Both the position numbers and the translations under genes were made by a program. From Oceanobacillus luteolus (GTDB lineage: Bacteria; Bacillota; Bacilli; Bacillales; Amphibacillaceae), in assembly GCF_023715655.1 (NCBI RefSeq), contig NZ_JAMBON010000004.1:62001-126000 (forward strand): DNA of 64,000 nucleotides. Direction: 5' to 3'. The notes under the pieces were generated by a model. That model saw only the letters and a program-made list of their open reading frames with translations. It was not told the DNA's origin and searched no databases. This document shows, in pieces, positions 9,341-18,383 of this stretch; within the stretch, counting starts at the first letter, position 1; every line of letters starts with the position of its first letter.

Positions 9341-9354
9341 TGAATAAATATGTA
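9341..9354 (-). promoter_or_regulatory. Putative ArgR/AhrC box 2
   Basis: TGAATAAATATGTA matches 12 of 14 positions of the ARG consensus. It lies 51 bases upstream of box 1, an arrangement suited to hexameric ArgR binding two sites. Confidence 0.55.
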
Positions 9355-9366
9355 AATTCATGTCCA

Positions 9367-9406
9367 TAAAAAAATGACCCAGATCAAGCTTTCTTGTTCT
9401 GGGTCA
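9367..9406 (-). terminator. Terminator after the alpha/beta hydrolase
   Basis: TGACCCAGA (9375-9383) pairs with TCTGGGTCA (9398-9406); on the minus strand it is followed by seven T. Confidence 0.9.
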
Positions 9407-9412
9407 ATCATT

Positions 9413-10372
9413 CTAATATAAATATTTATCAAAAAATGCGTTCATGTTTTCTAAATAGCCTTCTCGATCAAGGACGATGGATTCACCATGGTTTGCGCCC
9501 GGTACGATAAACATATCGGTTCCTGTACTTGTATTCTCATACAGTAGCTTTGTCATTTCGGTTGGTACAAACGTATCCGCTCCTCCATGGATATAGAGTA
9601 TCGGCACTTCCGCTTTCCGAACTTGATTTAAAGCAGAAGCTTCTTTAAAGGAATATCCTGCTTGGATATCTGTAACCATCCCCGTCGTTGGCAGGATGGG
9701 GAAGCTTGGCAAATTGAACATACGGCCAAGTTGATAGTCAAATAGATCATACACACTTGAATACGGGCTATCCGCTACAGCTAGTTTCACATTATCCGGC
9801 AAGTCCTCTCCTAAAGTCATGAGAACTGTTGCGGCTCCCATGGAAAGACCATGCAAAATAATTTCTGTATCCTCGCCCAGCTCCTCAATAATCCGATCTA
9901 TCCATTTCACATAGTCAAGGCGGTCATGCCAGCCAAAGCCATAATAGTCACCTTCACTGCGACCATGTCCACGGCTATCGGCTGTGAACATATTAAATCC
10001 AAGCTCTTCATAATAATATTGTCCAAATAAAGCCATATCCCGTGCCCTGCCAAGATAGCCATGGGCAAACACAACCGTCTTATTGGTCGGTTCCTCCGCT
10101 TCTAAAAAATACCCTTGAAGCGTCAGACCGTCAAAGCTTTCCATTTGCCAATATTCAAATGGCTGCTGATCCGCCCATGTCCGCCAATCTCCTTGTGTAA
10201 AAACTTCCATCGTTTCGGCCGATACTTCTAAATCCGAATTCCCCGAGAGAAAATCTTTCGTCCCTCGCTCAATGGCCAGTTTATAAAAGAAAACACCCGC
10301 AATAATGTCTATAATCAATAGGAAAACAACTAATCCCCCTGCAATTTTCAACCAACGCTTTTTCCTTTTCAA
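9413..10372 (-). CDS. Membrane-anchored alpha/beta hydrolase (YqkD-like)
   Basis: Alpha/beta hydrolase with a single N-terminal membrane anchor (residues 10-30) after a basic MKRKKRW start, so the catalytic domain is probably extracytoplasmic. The triad is S177 (HGLSMGA), D266 (GGADTFVP) and H295 (GANHGES); the oxyanion loop is FAHGYLGR near 103. It resembles B. subtilis YqkD, a family of unknown substrate (lipase/esterase or peptidase-like). It is flanked on both sides by terminators, so it is probably a single-gene unit rather than part of the exporter operon upstream. Confidence 0.85.
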   Translation of the reverse strand: MKRKKRWLKIAGGLVVFLLIIDIIAGVFFYKLAIERGTKDFLSGNSDLEVSAETMEVFTQGDWRTWADQQPFEYWQMESFDGLTLQGYFLEAEEPTNKTVVFAHGYLGRARDMALFGQYYYEELGFNMFTADSRGHGRSEGDYYGFGWHDRLDYVKWIDRIIEELGEDTEIILHGLSMGAATVLMTLGEDLPDNVKLAVADSPYSSVYDLFDYQLGRMFNLPSFPILPTTGMVTDIQAGYSFKEASALNQVRKAEVPILYIHGGADTFVPTEMTKLLYENTSTGTDMFIVPGANHGESIVLDREGYLENMNAFFDKYLY

Positions 10373-10407
10373 ACTTTTGCTCCTCTCGCTGTCTATGATT
10401 CTATTAT

Positions 10408-10454
10408 ATTAAAAAATAAAGGTATTCGCCATAAGTCTTAGGCAAATACCTTTT
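10408..10454 (-). terminator. Terminator of the LnrLMN-like operon
   Basis: AAAGGTATTCGCC (10418-10430) pairs with GGCAAATACCTTT (10441-10453) with one mismatch; on the minus strand a T-rich tract follows. Confidence 0.85.
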
Positions 10455-10496
10455 GTTACCAAGCAGTTTTTGATATTTGGACATATTTTCCTTTAA

Positions 10497-11609
10497 TTAT
10501 ATATGTCTTCGCTCCATTAGATGAATACCGACTCCCATAAATATCACACCCATAAGGATGAGGATACTTATAGGCTTCAATAATTCCTGTATTGGTTGGT
10601 TATAGAGGACAAGTCCATTTAAAGCTTCCATTCCATAGGTCAACGGATTTATTTTCGATAGAGTCAGCAGAAATTCTGATTGTACAATTTCGATCGGCCA
10701 AAATGCACCACCAATCATCGCCATACTTACAGATAAAATTGGAAGAGCCGCGTTGAATTGCTGTATATTTTTCACCACTGATGTAATAAAAATAGCAAGG
10801 GAAACAATCGCAAAACTGTATACAGCCATAATGAGTAATATACCAGGTAACTCTCCATTAAAATCAAAACCGACGAGATAACGGAATACAAAGAAGATGA
10901 CTAGAATTTGCAAGTAACCTTCAAAAAAACTATAGATTAAGTTTCCAATATACATTTCCGACTTTTTCAATGGGGACAGAATCATCCGATCCCAAACACC
11001 ATTCCCTTTCTGCGTGAAAATCGGTAATACAGTATAGCAAATGGTATAAATGACAAAGAATAGGGTGAATCCGAAAATTGAATGTAAGCTGCGGTCAAAT
11101 ATAAATGCATCCGAGCTATGAAAGGTTCGATTTGTTATCCCGAACACAGGATTTTCCTTTGCCTCCTGATAAGCCATGAGCAATTCTTCTCTCTCTTCCT
11201 CATTCTCTGTTCGTAATAATTCACTGATATTTTCTTCCTGTATTTTGTTAACATATATATCAGCCACAGTTTGTTCAATCATCTGTACATTCGATGAGTC
11301 AATGCCGACAATCATTTCGTAGCCATTTTCTTTGAGGATCACCCCTGCTTCAGCATTCCCGCGTCGAATGGTCTCCTTTAAATCTTCAACTTCCTGCCAT
11401 TTAAAATTGTACACATCGCTTTCTTCTAAAGCCTCACCGATAAATTCTGTTTGTAAACTTTCATCACCAGAGACAGGTACCGTGATTTTGTCATAACCAC
11501 CTACACCTCCCAGAATTAAGGTGAAAACAATCGACATCCCTGTAAATAGAAGAAACGTGCCTGGGCTGCGGAAAAATGAAGTAAGTCTAGCTAAAAAGAT
11601 TCCTTTCAT
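10497..11609 (-). CDS. ABC-2 type exporter permease (LnrN-like)
   Basis: Integral membrane half of an ABC-2 exporter: one N-terminal helix, a large extracytoplasmic domain (about residues 45-180) and five C-terminal helices, the YhgE/ABC2 layout. I start it at ATG 11607-11609, whose ATGA overlaps the stop of the preceding permease gene; the longer frame has no ribosome site. Its 370 aa match LnrN of B. subtilis in size and position. Expected role: with the ATPase and second permease, it removes a membrane-active amphiphile such as a linear polyene. The substrate is inferred only. Confidence 0.8.
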   Translation of the reverse strand: MKGIFLARLTSFFRSPGTFLLFTGMSIVFTLILGGVGGYDKITVPVSGDESLQTEFIGEALEESDVYNFKWQEVEDLKETIRRGNAEAGVILKENGYEMIVGIDSSNVQMIEQTVADIYVNKIQEENISELLRTENEEEREELLMAYQEAKENPVFGITNRTFHSSDAFIFDRSLHSIFGFTLFFVIYTICYTVLPIFTQKGNGVWDRMILSPLKKSEMYIGNLIYSFFEGYLQILVIFFVFRYLVGFDFNGELPGILLIMAVYSFAIVSLAIFITSVVKNIQQFNAALPILSVSMAMIGGAFWPIEIVQSEFLLTLSKINPLTYGMEALNGLVLYNQPIQELLKPISILILMGVIFMGVGIHLMERRHI

Positions 11610-12871
11610 GATGAAGCACCTCTCTTCGGAAAGCTTAATACCCCAATGATAATCGCTGTAAGGGCAAAGCACACAATGTATAGGAGATGATCGATATTTT
11701 CTGCAATTGTTTCTCCACGCAAGATACTTAAATAAGCTGACATCGTCGCTCCATTTGGTGTAAGATCACCGAGCACTTGCATAAATTTTACGTTATCACC
11801 AACCGGAAAAAAGCTTCCACCAACAAAAGCTAAAATCGTTACGACCACACCACTAAAAAGATTGATGATTTGCTCAGAATTGACACGATAGCTAATCGCC
11901 GTCAGCAACACGGAAAGCCCACCGACTGCGATTGCAAAGAACAAAGTAATCGTTAGAAATGCCCCTATATCAGGCCAGGTGACATCAAAAACAAAATATG
12001 AAAAAGCGAATACGAATAGTGATTGAATGAAAGCAAATAGCATTCCAAGTATTAATGTAGAAATAAAATAGGTCCAACGAGAAAGATCCGCAATAATCAT
12101 CCGATCAAATATATGGTCTTTCTTTTCTTCAAATGCATAGCCCGCAATGGCTGCACCCATGAACAAAACATTCATTACGACCATACCAATCGTATAATAC
12201 GTTTTCGAATCAACAGGGTTAAGCTTACTTATCGATGTTACTTCCTGTTCAAAATCCGACGACATCGAGTATAATTGCTCAGGATTTATACCATTTTTTC
12301 CAAGAAAGCTTGAAAGTGTATATTCCTCCTGATATGTTTTCAATAACTGTGAAACAATATTTCCTGCAAGTTCTGCACCTTCATTATGGTGAATGATTAC
12401 CTCTGGTCTTGTGTCTTCTTCTAAAAGCAGTTTGTTTAACATTTGATAGGTGAAGTCTTCAGGAAATTCAATTACAGCTGCATAAGAGTCATCTCCTGTC
12501 AGTTCTGACAACCTGTTCGGCTCCAACTCTTCCAAGATAATCATCTCTTGTAATTGTTCACTTTGTAACAGTTCCATCAATGTTTCAACAGGAGTAATTG
12601 ATTCTGCTGCCAGTCTAATTTCTTGAATGACTTGTTCCGGTAATCCACTTGAATCGAGATCCGTTAAAAATTGTTCAACCTGGGCCCTCTCATCCTCATG
12701 CTCAACAATAGCCAAAGGAAATGTAAGGTCAATCTCTCCACCATCCATTAAGTTACCTAAAGCACTCCCAAGTATCGTAATTAAAATGACTGGTAAACCG
12801 AATAAAAGTAAAATCTGTACTGGATTACGCAGGAATATGAGGGCTTGTTTTTTTATCATTTGTAAAATCAT
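11606..12871 (-). CDS. ABC-2 type exporter permease (LnrM-like)
   Basis: Second membrane subunit of the exporter, with the same architecture as its downstream partner: one N-terminal helix (about 20-40), an extracytoplasmic domain of about 190 residues rich in Glu, and five or six C-terminal helices. Its 421 aa are a little longer than the relative. AGGGGGAGTTAGCCG precedes the ATG. It lies 13 bases after the ATPase gene and its stop overlaps the next start (ATGA), so the three genes are one operon with coupled translation. Confidence 0.8.
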   Translation of the reverse strand: MILQMIKKQALIFLRNPVQILLLFGLPVILITILGSALGNLMDGGEIDLTFPLAIVEHEDERAQVEQFLTDLDSSGLPEQVIQEIRLAAESITPVETLMELLQSEQLQEMIILEELEPNRLSELTGDDSYAAVIEFPEDFTYQMLNKLLLEEDTRPEVIIHHNEGAELAGNIVSQLLKTYQEEYTLSSFLGKNGINPEQLYSMSSDFEQEVTSISKLNPVDSKTYYTIGMVVMNVLFMGAAIAGYAFEEKKDHIFDRMIIADLSRWTYFISTLILGMLFAFIQSLFVFAFSYFVFDVTWPDIGAFLTITLFFAIAVGGLSVLLTAISYRVNSEQIINLFSGVVVTILAFVGGSFFPVGDNVKFMQVLGDLTPNGATMSAYLSILRGETIAENIDHLLYIVCFALTAIIIGVLSFPKRGASS

Positions 12872-12884
12872 CGGCTAACTCCCC

Positions 12885-13817
12885 CTAATCCCTTAAGGCT
12901 CTTCCGGTCAAATGAAGAAACACATCTTCCAACGTGACCTTTTTTACGTCTAATGAACGTAATGGAACATTCATTACTTCTGCAAGATGAGCAATCTCCG
13001 AAAAGATATTTACATTTTTTGAAACTACCAAAACAATTTCTTTTTCTTCGATATTCATTCGATTGACTTGAGGATGTTCTCTCAGTTTTTCAATAAAGTC
13101 TTCATTCCAATAGTCTGCTTTTATTGAAATTGTATTTTCTAGGGATAAAATTTGTTTGATTTCATCTTTTGTTCCCGAAGCAATCAGATTCCCCTTATCC
13201 ATGATGTAAATCCGGTCACATAAATATTCGACTTCTTCCATGTAATGGCTCGTGTAGAGCACCGTCATTTGTCGTTCTTCATTTAAGCGTTTGACGGTTT
13301 GAAGAATATAATTCCGGGATTGGGGATCAATTCCCACAGTAGGTTCATCCATGACGAGGATTTCAGGATCATGCAACATGGCGACTCCAATATTCAATCT
13401 TCTCTTCATACCGCCAGAGAATTTTTTGACAATATCTTTTCGACGTTCTGTCAAACCAATATGTTCAAGAACTTCATTTACTTTCTCTTGTAATTTCTGA
13501 CCCTTTAATCCGTAAATCCTTCCAAAAAACTTCATGTTTTCTTCTGCTGATAGATCTTCATATAAGGCAATTTCTTGAGGAACTATTCCAATAATCTTCC
13601 GCAAGCTTTGGGGGTTTTTAATGATGCTTTTATTTTGGAATTTCACGTCTCCGCTTGTTGGTTCAACAAGGGAGGACAACATGGAGATTGCCGTTGATTT
13701 ACCAGCACCATTCGGACCAAGAAGCCCGACAATTTCTCCTCTTCCAATATACATGTTCATATTTTTAACAGCTTCCGTCTGTTTGAATTTTTTTGTGATA
13801 TCAATCAGTTCAAGCAT
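12885..13817 (-). CDS. ABC exporter ATPase (LnrL-like)
   Basis: Nucleotide-binding subunit: Walker A GPNGAGKST near residue 35, Q-loop VPQE, signature FSGGMKRRL near 137, Walker B ILVMDEP near 158, and H-loop TSH. The DrrA/CcmA type with a C-terminal extension fits drug and antibiotic exporters. Length (310 aa), order and partners match LnrL (formerly YfiL) of B. subtilis linearmycin resistance, and a LnrJK-like two-component system lies about 1.6 kb upstream on the same strand. GGAGGTGGTCAT precedes the ATG. Confidence 0.85.
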   Translation of the reverse strand: MLELIDITKKFKQTEAVKNMNMYIGRGEIVGLLGPNGAGKSTAISMLSSLVEPTSGDVKFQNKSIIKNPQSLRKIIGIVPQEIALYEDLSAEENMKFFGRIYGLKGQKLQEKVNEVLEHIGLTERRKDIVKKFSGGMKRRLNIGVAMLHDPEILVMDEPTVGIDPQSRNYILQTVKRLNEERQMTVLYTSHYMEEVEYLCDRIYIMDKGNLIASGTKDEIKQILSLENTISIKADYWNEDFIEKLREHPQVNRMNIEEKEIVLVVSKNVNIFSEIAHLAEVMNVPLRSLDVKKVTLEDVFLHLTGRALRD

Positions 13818-14006
13818 ATGACCACCTCCGTATCTTTAGTTTAATCGGATTCCTTAAGAATAGAAACTATCGGCAGTCACTTTATGAACATGACCTGAGT
13901 CACTTTTTATCAAGCTAGTAAAGGAATTCAATCATTTTAGAAGATACTTAAAAGATTTTTGCTCGCATACAATGAAACTTAATATGAACTTCAATTCAAT
14001 TTCTCC

Positions 14007-14140
14007 CGGCGGACCGCAGCCCCCGATACACCTTCGCTTTCCGTGGGCGGCTGGTGAGCCTCCTCGGGCTGGCGCCCTGTGGGGTCTCACCGATACCTTT
14101 GCTCCCACAGGAGTCTTCGGTGTATCGGGGGCTTCTCCGA
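14007..14140. repeat. Palindromic intergenic element (copy B)
   Basis: AGCCCCCGATACACC (14018-14032) and its exact complement (14119-14133) enclose about 86 bases. The inside holds GCTTTCCGTGGGCGGC, TGAGCCTCC, GGGGTCTCAC and a small CTCC-CACA-GGAG hairpin. It is GC-rich against AT-rich surroundings. Open frames on both strands (13932-14162 and 13972-14169) are by-products of the palindrome. It lies upstream of the LnrL-like gene. Confidence 0.85.
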
Positions 14141-14259
14141 GCAAAAATGTTATTTTGCACATTGATTAAATGATTAAATTGTTTTCTTAATGCCAGCTTT
14201 AAGATTAATGTTCGCAGAATTCTTTTAGCAAGTTTAAATAGAATAATCTGAGTATAACT

Positions 14260-14382
14260 CGGAGCAGTCCAAATACCTCCCTCGAGACTCCAGCAGGAGT
14301 AGAGGCCAGGATAAGACCCCGCAGCTTAGCGAGGAGACTCATCGGCGCCCGCAGAAAGCGAGCGGTATTTGGACTGCGGACA
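14260..14382. repeat. Palindromic intergenic element (copy C)
   Basis: GCAGTCCAAATACC (14264-14277) and its exact complement (14364-14377) form the ends. Inside, ACTCC-AGCA-GGAGT and segments related to copy B appear in inverted orientation. The terminal arms differ completely from those of copy B but are perfectly self-complementary. Confidence 0.85.
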
Positions 14383-14442
14383 TGAGGTAGGAGGTTTTTT
14401 TATCGCTCAAATTAAAGTTCAAGACAAAAAATTTGAGAGCCT

Positions 14443-14477
14443 AATAAAAAACACCACTTCATAATAAAAGTGGTGTT
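14443..14477 (-). terminator. Terminator after ctaG
   Basis: AACACCACTT (14450-14459) pairs with AAGTGGTGTT (14468-14477); on the minus strand a T-rich tract follows. It separates the two-component/ctaG unit from the exporter operon. Confidence 0.9.
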
Positions 14478-14481
14478 AACG

Positions 14482-15303
14482 TTAAGACTGCTTACTATAT
14501 TTCGGTCCTACGATAAATGCAATTCCAAAGATAACAAGTTGACTAAGGACGAGCATCATGCCGCCTTGGAATTGTTCTTCGACCGGATTGTAAGGCAGTA
14601 AAGCAGCTGCAAATTCCGGCGGTATTTCTTTAATACTCGGCATGCATACAGCCAAGGACTGCATAAACATCTCTACATCGGTATAGACCAAATACAGGCT
14701 TTGATCCTGGAATAATAGAATTAATCCATATGGTATTAAGAATATGATGCTTAGTAAAATATAGACACGTTTTCTATTTTTATTCAGCTTCGATGGTGAA
14801 ATAATTGGCAGCCATAATAGAATTCCTACAAAAAGCAGAGCAAGCATAAATAGATAATTGATAAATAAATCCAGTCTGGCATGATTAAATACGCTAGCGA
14901 CATGATACCAATAAAATAGGACAAAAAAGGCAAGGAAACCTACAATTGGTTTTGATAGGAATTTTAATATACTCCCAAGGATTTTCACCTTTCTTGCACG
15001 TTCGAAAATTTCATTTTTGAACCCAATGATTAGTAAAGGTGGTGCAATCAGAAGCAATAAGATCAACTGCAAAATATGGATACTGAATTTAATTCTCGCG
15101 ATGACATTTATTGGACTTCCTAATGCCGCAAAAACGGCAACCATCCCAAGTACGAAGGCAACCTGCTTCCAAAGTGGGTACTTGAAATCTTGAGGAAGCA
15201 ATAAAAAATAAATGATAAAAATAAATCCCATATAAATGAGAATTCCACCATTCCATAACGTCGAAAAATGAAATTCATCCAGAATGATTTCCAGCATCTC
15301 CAA
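14482..15303 (-). CDS. ctaG: Cytochrome c oxidase assembly factor CtaG (caa3 type)
   Basis: Polytopic membrane protein of the Bacillus CtaG family, needed for assembly of caa3 cytochrome c oxidase, probably in copper delivery. About seven hydrophobic helices span the 273 residues; HILQLILLLLIAPPLLIIG and FYWYHVASVFNHARLD carry the conserved His residues. No cytochrome c oxidase structural genes are nearby, whereas the usual location is the end of the cta cluster. Here it follows a two-component system by about 90 bases on the same strand and ends at a strong terminator. Confidence 0.85.
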   Translation of the reverse strand: MEMLEIILDEFHFSTLWNGGILIYMGFIFIIYFLLLPQDFKYPLWKQVAFVLGMVAVFAALGSPINVIARIKFSIHILQLILLLLIAPPLLIIGFKNEIFERARKVKILGSILKFLSKPIVGFLAFFVLFYWYHVASVFNHARLDLFINYLFMLALLFVGILLWLPIISPSKLNKNRKRVYILLSIIFLIPYGLILLFQDQSLYLVYTDVEMFMQSLAVCMPSIKEIPPEFAAALLPYNPVEEQFQGGMMLVLSQLVIFGIAFIVGPKYSKQS

Positions 15304-15390
15304 TCACCTTCCTACACAAATTACTGCCTTAAGTATAGCCTTAATTTATTTCAGGTGAATGGATAACTTCCGACAAACTAACGACAACTT

Positions 15391-16023
15391 TTAGGAAATG
15401 TCATGTTTTACTGCATAAATTGCCAGCTGTGTACGGTCCCTCAACTCCATTTTTTGGAGGATGTTTGTAATGTGGTTTTTTACTGTCCCCACTGATAAAT
15501 AAAGCTCATCGGCAATTTCTTTATTTGTTTTGCCTTCTCCAACCAGCTTTGTAACGAGTAGTTCACGTTCTGTCAGTTCCACTTGCATTACGGGTTTTTC
15601 TGATCTTTCGAGTAGGCGTGGCATTACTTTTGCCGCAACTTCATCATGCAGGGTCAATCCTCCCTTGGCAGCACTATACACTGCTTCAATTAATTTTTCA
15701 GGAGCAGCCGTCTTTAACAGAAAGGCGCTTGCTCCCTCTTTCAACGCCTCATATGCATATTCTTCATCATTGAACGTCGTCAACATGAGAATCTTTACAT
15801 CCGGGAAATCTTTACGTATGATTCGCGTTGCTTCAATTCCGTTCATCTTCGGCATCCGGATATCCATCATGATCATATCAACGGGAGAGCTCCTTACAAT
15901 ATCAATTGCCTCTTCCCCATTCGTTGCTTCATAAGCGACTTTGATGTTTTCATCCTGTTCCAGTATCATTTTTAACCCTTGCCGGACAATCGCTTGATCT
16001 TCCACTAATAACAAACGCCACAT
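15391..16023 (-). CDS. NarL/LuxR-family response regulator (LnrK-like)
   Basis: DNA-binding response regulator. The receiver domain has acidic residues E8/D9, phosphoacceptor D54 (MMDIRMPKMNG) and K104. The C-terminal LuxR-type helix-turn-helix (LVGEGKTNKEIADELYLSVGTVKNHI) lies near residues 160-185. The length of 210 aa is typical. It begins one base after the sensor kinase gene. The likely target is the downstream LnrLMN-like exporter operon by analogy with LnrJK; no operator was identified. Confidence 0.92.
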   Translation of the reverse strand: MWRLLLVEDQAIVRQGLKMILEQDENIKVAYEATNGEEAIDIVRSSPVDMIMMDIRMPKMNGIEATRIIRKDFPDVKILMLTTFNDEEYAYEALKEGASAFLLKTAAPEKLIEAVYSAAKGGLTLHDEVAAKVMPRLLERSEKPVMQVELTERELLVTKLVGEGKTNKEIADELYLSVGTVKNHITNILQKMELRDRTQLAIYAVKHDIS

Positions 16024-16024
16024 G

Positions 16025-17116
16025 TCAATTCCCCCCTTTACTTAAAGTACCAGTGACGATAAACTGATTTTCAGTTTGATAGATATGTATATTTCCGTTC
16101 AGTTCCTCTACTCGTTCTTTCATATTCTTTAGACCAAAGCCCATTGTAAATGGCTTTGGACGTCGGATATTATTACTGATTTCAAATTGGATATCATCCG
16201 TGGCCGATTTACTTAAGATAACCTGAGCATCCCTCGTATCACCATGACGCATAATATTAGTGAGGGCCTCTTGAATCACCCGGTAAAGTACCACACTCAT
16301 TTCATTTGTTATCGGTACAGATAATACACCCTGTTTCAAAGTAAATTGAACAAGTAAATGGCTTTCCGCTTCGAGCTTTCGAATTAAATGTACAACTGCA
16401 GCTATCCCTTCACTTTCTTCGGTTTGCAGTGCTTTTACTGCGGTCCGGGTATCCTCCAGACTTTCTTTAGCCATTTCCTTTAACTCTTCATAAGCTGGAT
16501 GTTTCTCTTGAATATGAAGCATCTCCAACTTCATAATCAATGCAGTCAACCGATGACCTACAGAATCATGAATGTCTCGTGCTATCCTGGTTCTTTCTTC
16601 AAGTCTGGCGTTACGCTCAGCACTAGTGTGGAGACGTTTCAAAATGCGATATTCACTAAGCAGCTCTTCGTAGATTTCCTGTTGCTCTCTTCTATCCGTA
16701 TACATTTGGTTGATCATCACACTTAAGAAACTAACAAAACCAGTTAGTAATACTAGCTCAAACATCATATTATCTATAAAACTTAGTACAAACAGAATGA
16801 CACTCAATTCAATAATAATGCTGATATGTCCCTTCCTGTTCATGCGGAAAGATGCATCGATAACAAGGAACGATAATAAGACTGCAACAGAAGTTACATC
16901 TTCTATTAAGTAGTATCCATGTATCGCTGATAACAGTAGTAATACACTATATTTCCAAACAAGGAATTTCGGAATCGTCAATAAAAAATAAATTCCCAGG
17001 GACAATGCGAAGAATATATTACTTAATGAAGGAAAGTTGCTATATACGATTAACATATACACCCATAAAAAACTGAATACGATTGTCCGTAACCAAAAAA
17101 TCCCCATTTTTACCAT
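16025..17116 (-). CDS. Sensor histidine kinase, HisKA_3 type (LnrJ-like)
   Basis: Membrane sensor kinase with about five to six N-terminal helices (residues 10-135), a coiled linker, the HisKA_3 phosphoacceptor H183 (RIARDIHDSVGHRL) and a C-terminal ATPase domain (NIMRHG, GFGLKNMKERVEELNG). It lacks a large extracytoplasmic loop, so it probably senses through its membrane segments, as kinases of the DesK/LnrJ class do. It forms an operon with the response regulator (1-base gap). The 363-aa length fits the class. Confidence 0.9.
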   Translation of the reverse strand: MVKMGIFWLRTIVFSFLWVYMLIVYSNFPSLSNIFFALSLGIYFLLTIPKFLVWKYSVLLLLSAIHGYYLIEDVTSVAVLLSFLVIDASFRMNRKGHISIIIELSVILFVLSFIDNMMFELVLLTGFVSFLSVMINQMYTDRREQQEIYEELLSEYRILKRLHTSAERNARLEERTRIARDIHDSVGHRLTALIMKLEMLHIQEKHPAYEELKEMAKESLEDTRTAVKALQTEESEGIAAVVHLIRKLEAESHLLVQFTLKQGVLSVPITNEMSVVLYRVIQEALTNIMRHGDTRDAQVILSKSATDDIQFEISNNIRRPKPFTMGFGLKNMKERVEELNGNIHIYQTENQFIVTGTLSKGGN

Positions 17117-17284
17117 CCTTTATTACTATTATAGCTGACGTTTCCTTTTTTCTTGCATTATGGATAATAAAATTTGAAATCCATATTGATGTCATCTCCC
17201 ACTTCATGTAAGTCATCAGTATGAAAGAAAATTATAACAATTGCTGATATACTAAAGACAAATACAGCTGATAGGGGGAATACA

Positions 17285-18379
17285 ATGGAAGATTCTATCT
17301 TCATCACAGGATATCCAGGATTTCTTGCACAAAATTTAGTAGAACAAATCATAAAAGATCATGGTCAAACTATCCAAAATATCTACCTTCTCGTTCTACC
17401 GAAAGAAATGGAAAAAGCTCAAATTGAATTAAATCATTTCACATCAAGAACAGCAACAGACAGGAACATATTCACCATTGTCCCAGGAGATATTACAAAG
17501 ACAGGTCTCGGTATGATAGAGGAAACTGCTAAAGAAATCGAGAACTCGGTCACACATCTGTTTCATTTAGCAGCGATATATGACTTAGCTGTTCCTGAAT
17601 CCCTTGCATATGAAGTGAATGTCCACGGTACAAAGCTAGTGACGGAGTGGGCTCGTAAAATTACACAATTGAAACGTTATGTATATTTTAGCACAGCATA
17701 TGTTTCAGGAACGAGAGAAGGAAGAATTTACGAAACCGAGCTACAGATGGGACAATCATTTAAAAATCATTATGAAAGAACGAAGTACGAAGCAGAAATC
17801 ATTGTAGAAAAGGCGAAGGTTGACCTTCCTACGACCATCATCCGTCCCGGAATAGTAAGAGGTCATTCGCAAACGGGAGAAACAACCAAGTTTGACGGTA
17901 TCTATTTTATGCTGAATTTATTCGATCGACTTGCCCTTTCACCAGTACTCCCATATCTTGGAGATGGTCATGTGGAAGGTAATTTTGTACCTGTTGATTA
18001 TGTATTGAAAGCAAGTAGTTACCTTGCCTTTCAAAAAGTGGGCATCGGTAAAACATATCATCTCACCGATCCTGAACCCTACTCCATGAGACAGCTGTAT
18101 CAAATGCTTGCTGAAAGCTATCTTGGAAGAGAGCCAAAAGGACAGATTTCCCTTGAGTTGGCAAGTCTTCCGCTGAACTTTTCCAACATAAAAAAATGGT
18201 TGAAAGTAGAAAAAGAAGCATTAGCATATTTTAAAATAGATTCATCCTATGATTGCACACAAGCAGTTACGGACCTAAAAGATGCTGACATCGTTTGTCC
18301 AGATTTTAAAGTATCGATTTATTCGATGATAGATTTTTATCGGAAATACAAACATGATTATAATAAACATATTTTATAA
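17285..18379 (+). CDS. Extended SDR family NAD(P)-dependent reductase (thioester-reductase-like)
   Basis: Rossmann reductase with N-terminal FITGYPGFLAQ, the HLAAIYDL segment near residue 97 and a YxxxK pair (NHYERTKYEAE) near 159-163. The strand order and the VPVDYV segment near 238 resemble NAD_binding_4 domains, found in fatty acyl-CoA reductases and thioester reductases, more than sugar epimerases. The first glycine motif is GYPGFLA rather than GxTGFLG. Substrate unknown. It is a single gene, convergent with a small membrane protein 5 bases from its stop. Confidence 0.8.
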   Translation: MEDSIFITGYPGFLAQNLVEQIIKDHGQTIQNIYLLVLPKEMEKAQIELNHFTSRTATDRNIFTIVPGDITKTGLGMIEETAKEIENSVTHLFHLAAIYDLAVPESLAYEVNVHGTKLVTEWARKITQLKRYVYFSTAYVSGTREGRIYETELQMGQSFKNHYERTKYEAEIIVEKAKVDLPTTIIRPGIVRGHSQTGETTKFDGIYFMLNLFDRLALSPVLPYLGDGHVEGNFVPVDYVLKASSYLAFQKVGIGKTYHLTDPEPYSMRQLYQMLAESYLGREPKGQISLELASLPLNFSNIKKWLKVEKEALAYFKIDSSYDCTQAVTDLKDADIVCPDFKVSIYSMIDFYRKYKHDYNKHIL

Positions 18380-18383
18380 GTGC

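Noticed and set aside
13932-14169. Open frames of about 65-76 aa on both strands
   Set aside because: They lie over the palindromic copy B, have no ribosome site, and mirror each other because the sequence is self-complementary.
13818-14442. Insertion sequence remnant at the palindromic cluster
   Set aside because: No transposase fragment is recognisable, and no target-site duplications were seen around the perfect palindrome arms.
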